The notes under the pieces were generated by a model. That model ran no database searches, was not told the origin of the DNA, and saw only the letters and a program-made list of their open reading frames with translations. 64,000 bases of DNA from Streptomyces sp. NBC_01341 (GTDB lineage Bacteria; Actinomycetota; Actinomycetes; Streptomycetales; Streptomycetaceae), in contig NZ_CP108364.1 in NCBI RefSeq assembly GCF_035946055.1, positions 1,426,001-1,490,000 on the forward strand, in the 5' to 3' direction. How positions within the stretch are numbered: the stretch's first letter is position 1; every line of letters starts with the position of its first letter. Shown here in pieces: positions 61,902 through 64,000 of the stretch. A program made the translations under genes and the position numbers.

Positions 61902-62357
61902 TCAGGGACGGGGCCAGGGCCGGCCGTCGAGGTTCTCGATGTCACTGTTGAGGCGCTTGAGGTACGCGGCGAACCCGGCGACCTCGTCAGGGCTCCAGTC
62001 GGCCATCACCCGTTCGAGACCGCGGATGTTCTCGGTCCGCTCGGCTTCCAGGCTCCGTTCACCCTCATCGGTGATGCGGAACTTGCGGGCGATGCCACCG
62101 TCGGGGTCCGGGATGCGCTCGACGAGACCGCCCCGCAGCATCGCGGCGGTCTGCCGGTTCAGGGTGGACGCGTCGAGCCCGAAGGCCTCGCTGAGCTGCC
62201 CGATGGACATCGGGCCCTCCATGCGGATCCGGCTGAGCAGCGTGTACGCGCTGCGGTCGAGGTATCCGCCGCCCCGCCGTGACCGGGGAGCGCTCAGTTG
62301 GAGGTGCCGCCCGAGCAGCATGGTCTCGAACTCGATCAAGTGCGTGGGCTTGTCCAT
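61902..62357 (-). CDS. MarR-family transcriptional regulator
   Basis: A 151-residue winged-helix regulator starting at ATG 62357 after GAAGGA. The DNA-binding part is MSIGQLSEAFGLDASTLNRQ followed by TAAMLRGGLVERIPDPDGGI and the wing ARKFRITDEGE. Helices at both ends would form the dimer interface. It has a separate promoter, divergent from the second MarR gene. Target genes are not evident. Confidence 0.88.
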   Translation of the reverse strand: MDKPTHLIEFETMLLGRHLQLSAPRSRRGGGYLDRSAYTLLSRIRMEGPMSIGQLSEAFGLDASTLNRQTAAMLRGGLVERIPDPDGGIARKFRITDEGERSLEAERTENIRGLERVMADWSPDEVAGFAAYLKRLNSDIENLDGRPWPRP

Positions 62358-62487
62358 GGTCCTTCTCTCGACCGCCTTCACGACGCTTCGGGGGCTCTCA
62401 ACTGCAGATATACCACCCAGCCGGGGCCTCTCGGCACGCAGTCCGGGGCCGCCCCGCCCGCCCGGAGGCCGACGCCATTTACATATG

Positions 62488-62517
62488 TTGACATACCTAT
62501 AGAGTCGTACCTATGCT
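62488..62517 (+). promoter_or_regulatory. Sigma-70-type promoter giving a leaderless MarR mRNA
   Basis: TTGACA (62488-62493), an 18-bp spacer and TATGCT (62512-62517) form a near-consensus promoter. The ATG at 62524 falls where transcription should begin, and no Shine-Dalgarno exists. ACATATGT palindrome and TACCTAT direct repeats overlap it. Confidence 0.7.
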
Positions 62518-62523
62518 GCGGGC

Positions 62524-62997
62524 ATGCCCGACCCCACCGCGCCCGACCAGGACATCGACCACGTGGCCTCCGCGCTCGTGACGTTCCTGCCCGCGCTGCA
62601 CCGGGGTCTGGAGCGGCAGGTCGCGCACGGGTTCCCGCATCCCCGGCTTCCGGACGGCCAGCTGGCGCTGCTGTTCCTGGTCGAGGAACGCGAGGGGATC
62701 ACGGTCCGCGAAGCGGCCGAGGCCCTGCTCATGAAGCCGAACAACGTCAGCGCGCTCGTCTCCCAGCTCACCGATCAGGAGCTGCTGGAGCGCAGGCAGG
62801 ACCCGGCCGACAAGCGGGTCGCCCACCTGCACCCGACGGCCACGGCCCGGGAGCGGCTGGCCCAGGCGCGGACGATCAAGGAAGCCCACCTGAGCCGGGC
62901 CCTGCACACCCTCACCGAGGGCGAGCTCGACGCGCTCGGCGCGGCCCTGGGCGCGCTGGCCTCCCTCAACAGGAATCTGCACTCCCCCGCCGGCTGA
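62524..62997 (+). CDS. MarR-family transcriptional regulator, likely repressor of the adjacent efflux gene
   Basis: A 157-residue MarR protein starting MPDPTAPDQDIDHVASALVT. The winged helix covers about 45-110 (EREGITVREAAEALLMKPNN, then VSALVSQLTDQELLERRQDP, then the wing DKRVAHLHPTATAR). It is followed 155 bp later on the same strand by a DHA2-type drug efflux gene, the usual MarR/efflux arrangement, so it probably represses that pump until an inducer binds. Confidence 0.9.
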   Translation: MPDPTAPDQDIDHVASALVTFLPALHRGLERQVAHGFPHPRLPDGQLALLFLVEEREGITVREAAEALLMKPNNVSALVSQLTDQELLERRQDPADKRVAHLHPTATARERLAQARTIKEAHLSRALHTLTEGELDALGAALGALASLNRNLHSPAG

Positions 62998-63152
62998 CCT
63001 CACCCGGGAAGCCCGCCCGCGGCCGGCGTCCGGCACGTCGTCACCGGCCGCCGCGACAGCGGTGACCGGCCGCCGCCGTGCGCCCGGTCCGCCGGCCGCT
63101 CGCTCCGGCGTGCCCTCTTTCCACCCCGAAGACCCACAGACAAGGCTTCCGC

Positions 63153-64000
63153 ATGTCCTCCACCACCGTGGACACCTCCTCCCTGCCCGAAAGCGCTCCA
63201 CCCCGCGCGCCGGGGAGCAGGCGCGCCAACCCCTGGCTGACCCTGGTCGCCGTCGCCATCGGCCTGTTCATGGTCAACCTCGACGCCTCCGTCGTCGCGA
63301 TCGCGAACCCGGAGATCGGCCGGGACCTCAAGGCGTCGACCGCCGGCCTCCAGTGGGTCACCAACGCCTACCTCCTGGCGATGGCGGCCCTGCTGATCCT
63401 GGGCGGGAAGCTCGGAGACCGCTTCGGGCGGCACACGGTCTACATGGTGGGCACCGTCGGCTTCACGCTGGCCTCCGTGGCGATCGCCCTCTCCGGGTCG
63501 ATCGAGGGCGTCATCACCTTCCGCGCCGTTCAGGGTGTCTTCGCCGCACTGCTGATCCCCAACACGCTCGGGCTCCTTCGCGCGGTCTTCCCTCCTCACA
63601 GGTTCGGCATGGCCGTGGGCCTGTGGGCCATGGTGGCGTCCTGCTCCACCGCGCTCGGGCCGATCGTCGGCGGGCTGCTCATCGAGCACGTCAACTGGGA
63701 GTCGGTCTTCTTCGTCAACGCCCCCATCGGTGTCGTCGCGCTGGTCGTCAGCCTGCTCGTCCTCCCCAGGAGCAAGGACTCCACCGGCCACCACCGCTTC
63801 GACGTGGCCGGCGTGATCCTGCTCGGGGCCGGACTGGTCGCCCTCGTGTTCGGCGTCGTCAAGGGCGAGACCTGGGGCTGGACATCCGGCGGAACACTCG
63901 GCTCGATCGCCGCGGGGCTGGTCCTGCTGGCCGTCTTCTGCCGGTACGAGTCGGGCCTCGGCCACCCGCTGCTGCCGATGCGCCTCTTCCGCAACCGGTC
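63153..64000 (+). CDS. DHA2-type major facilitator superfamily efflux protein, 3'-truncated
   Basis: ATG 63153 opens a frame that runs off the window; 282 codons are visible. Membrane helix 1 is NPWLTLVAVAIGLFMVNLDA with the motif D1-type LDASVVAIANPEI typical of 14-helix drug/H+ antiporters. The inter-helix 2-3 motif A is LGGKLGDRFGRHTVYMVGTV, and helix 5 carries SCSTALGPIVGGLLIEHVNW (motif C, GPxxGG), the antiporter signature. Likely expels drugs or other small molecules using the proton gradient, under control of the MarR gene upstream. Confidence 0.9.
   Translation, partial: MSSTTVDTSSLPESAPPRAPGSRRANPWLTLVAVAIGLFMVNLDASVVAIANPEIGRDLKASTAGLQWVTNAYLLAMAALLILGGKLGDRFGRHTVYMVGTVGFTLASVAIALSGSIEGVITFRAVQGVFAALLIPNTLGLLRAVFPPHRFGMAVGLWAMVASCSTALGPIVGGLLIEHVNWESVFFVNAPIGVVALVVSLLVLPRSKDSTGHHRFDVAGVILLGAGLVALVFGVVKGETWGWTSGGTLGSIAAGLVLLAVFCRYESGLGHPLLPMRLFRNR

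Noticed and set aside
63001..63110. GC-rich repeats between the MarR and efflux genes
   Set aside because: ACCGGCCGCCG-type repeats could fold in several ways, but no single convincing terminator or operator emerged.
1..64000. tRNA genes, insertion sequences, prophage genes, CRISPR arrays
   Set aside because: No cloverleaf, transposase motif, phage structural gene or regularly spaced repeat array was seen on either strand.

Overview
The window is high-GC actinobacterial chromosome with strong third-position GC bias, many GTG starts, ATGA overlaps and small secreted hydrophobic sheath proteins. Rodlins, chaplins, a streptogrisin-type protease, an SAV2148-type protein and the cysteine leader peptide all point to Streptomyces. 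I see no tRNA, rRNA, IS element, prophage or CRISPR array. Most genes look like chromosomal core; the first and last genes are cut by the window ends.

Layout. 1-7.7 kb: partial barstar-like inhibitor, RibD-type reductase, thiamine-diphosphate pyruvate dehydrogenase (PoxB type), PP2C-like protein, TrmB/LuxR-type regulator, DUF456 membrane protein, and rsgA preceded by a 23-codon reading frame with a perfect Shine-Dalgarno. 8.4-12.5 kb: an aerial-hypha surface cluster with three rodlins, a short chaplin, a long sortase-anchored chaplin and two further small proteins; five of the promoters share one spacing-conserved ECF-like architecture. 12.5-18.3 kb: beta-ketoadipate-type catabolism (thiolase, LysR, two CoA-transferase subunits, 3-hydroxyacyl-CoA dehydrogenase). 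18.4-24.4 kb: glyoxalase-fold protein, AraC regulator, YihY membrane protein, AidB-like acyl-CoA dehydrogenase, GAF-domain regulator, GNAT.

24.5-34.1 kb: a complete assimilatory sulfur operon: cysteine leader peptide, ferredoxin sulfite reductase, zinc-ribbon protein, cysH, cysC, cysD, cysN, a sulfonate ABC transporter (ssuABC-like) and a sirohydrochlorin chelatase that makes the siroheme needed by the reductase. 34.2-46.8 kb: ketopantoate-reductase family protein, two secreted serine proteases, a decayed NTF2-like fragment, DUF1697, a macrolide-type glycosyltransferase under a palindromic TetR-like operator with no regulator beside it, a sugar ABC transporter lacking its own ATPase, a phosphotransferase, an exonuclease and the SAV2148-type protein.

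47.2-55.9 kb: glgX/treX, treY and treZ, which together convert glycogen to trehalose, with an FHA protein and a GH1 beta-glucosidase between treY and treZ. 56-64 kb: M24 peptidase, P-loop kinase, a second glyoxalase-fold protein, the threonine-degradation operon tdh-kbl-lysR, two MarR regulators (one apparently leaderless) and a truncated DHA2-type efflux pump. I found no clearly new multi-gene system. The most interesting signals are the shared sheath-gene promoters, the rsgA upstream reading frame, the cysteine attenuator region and the orphan operator at the glycosyltransferase.
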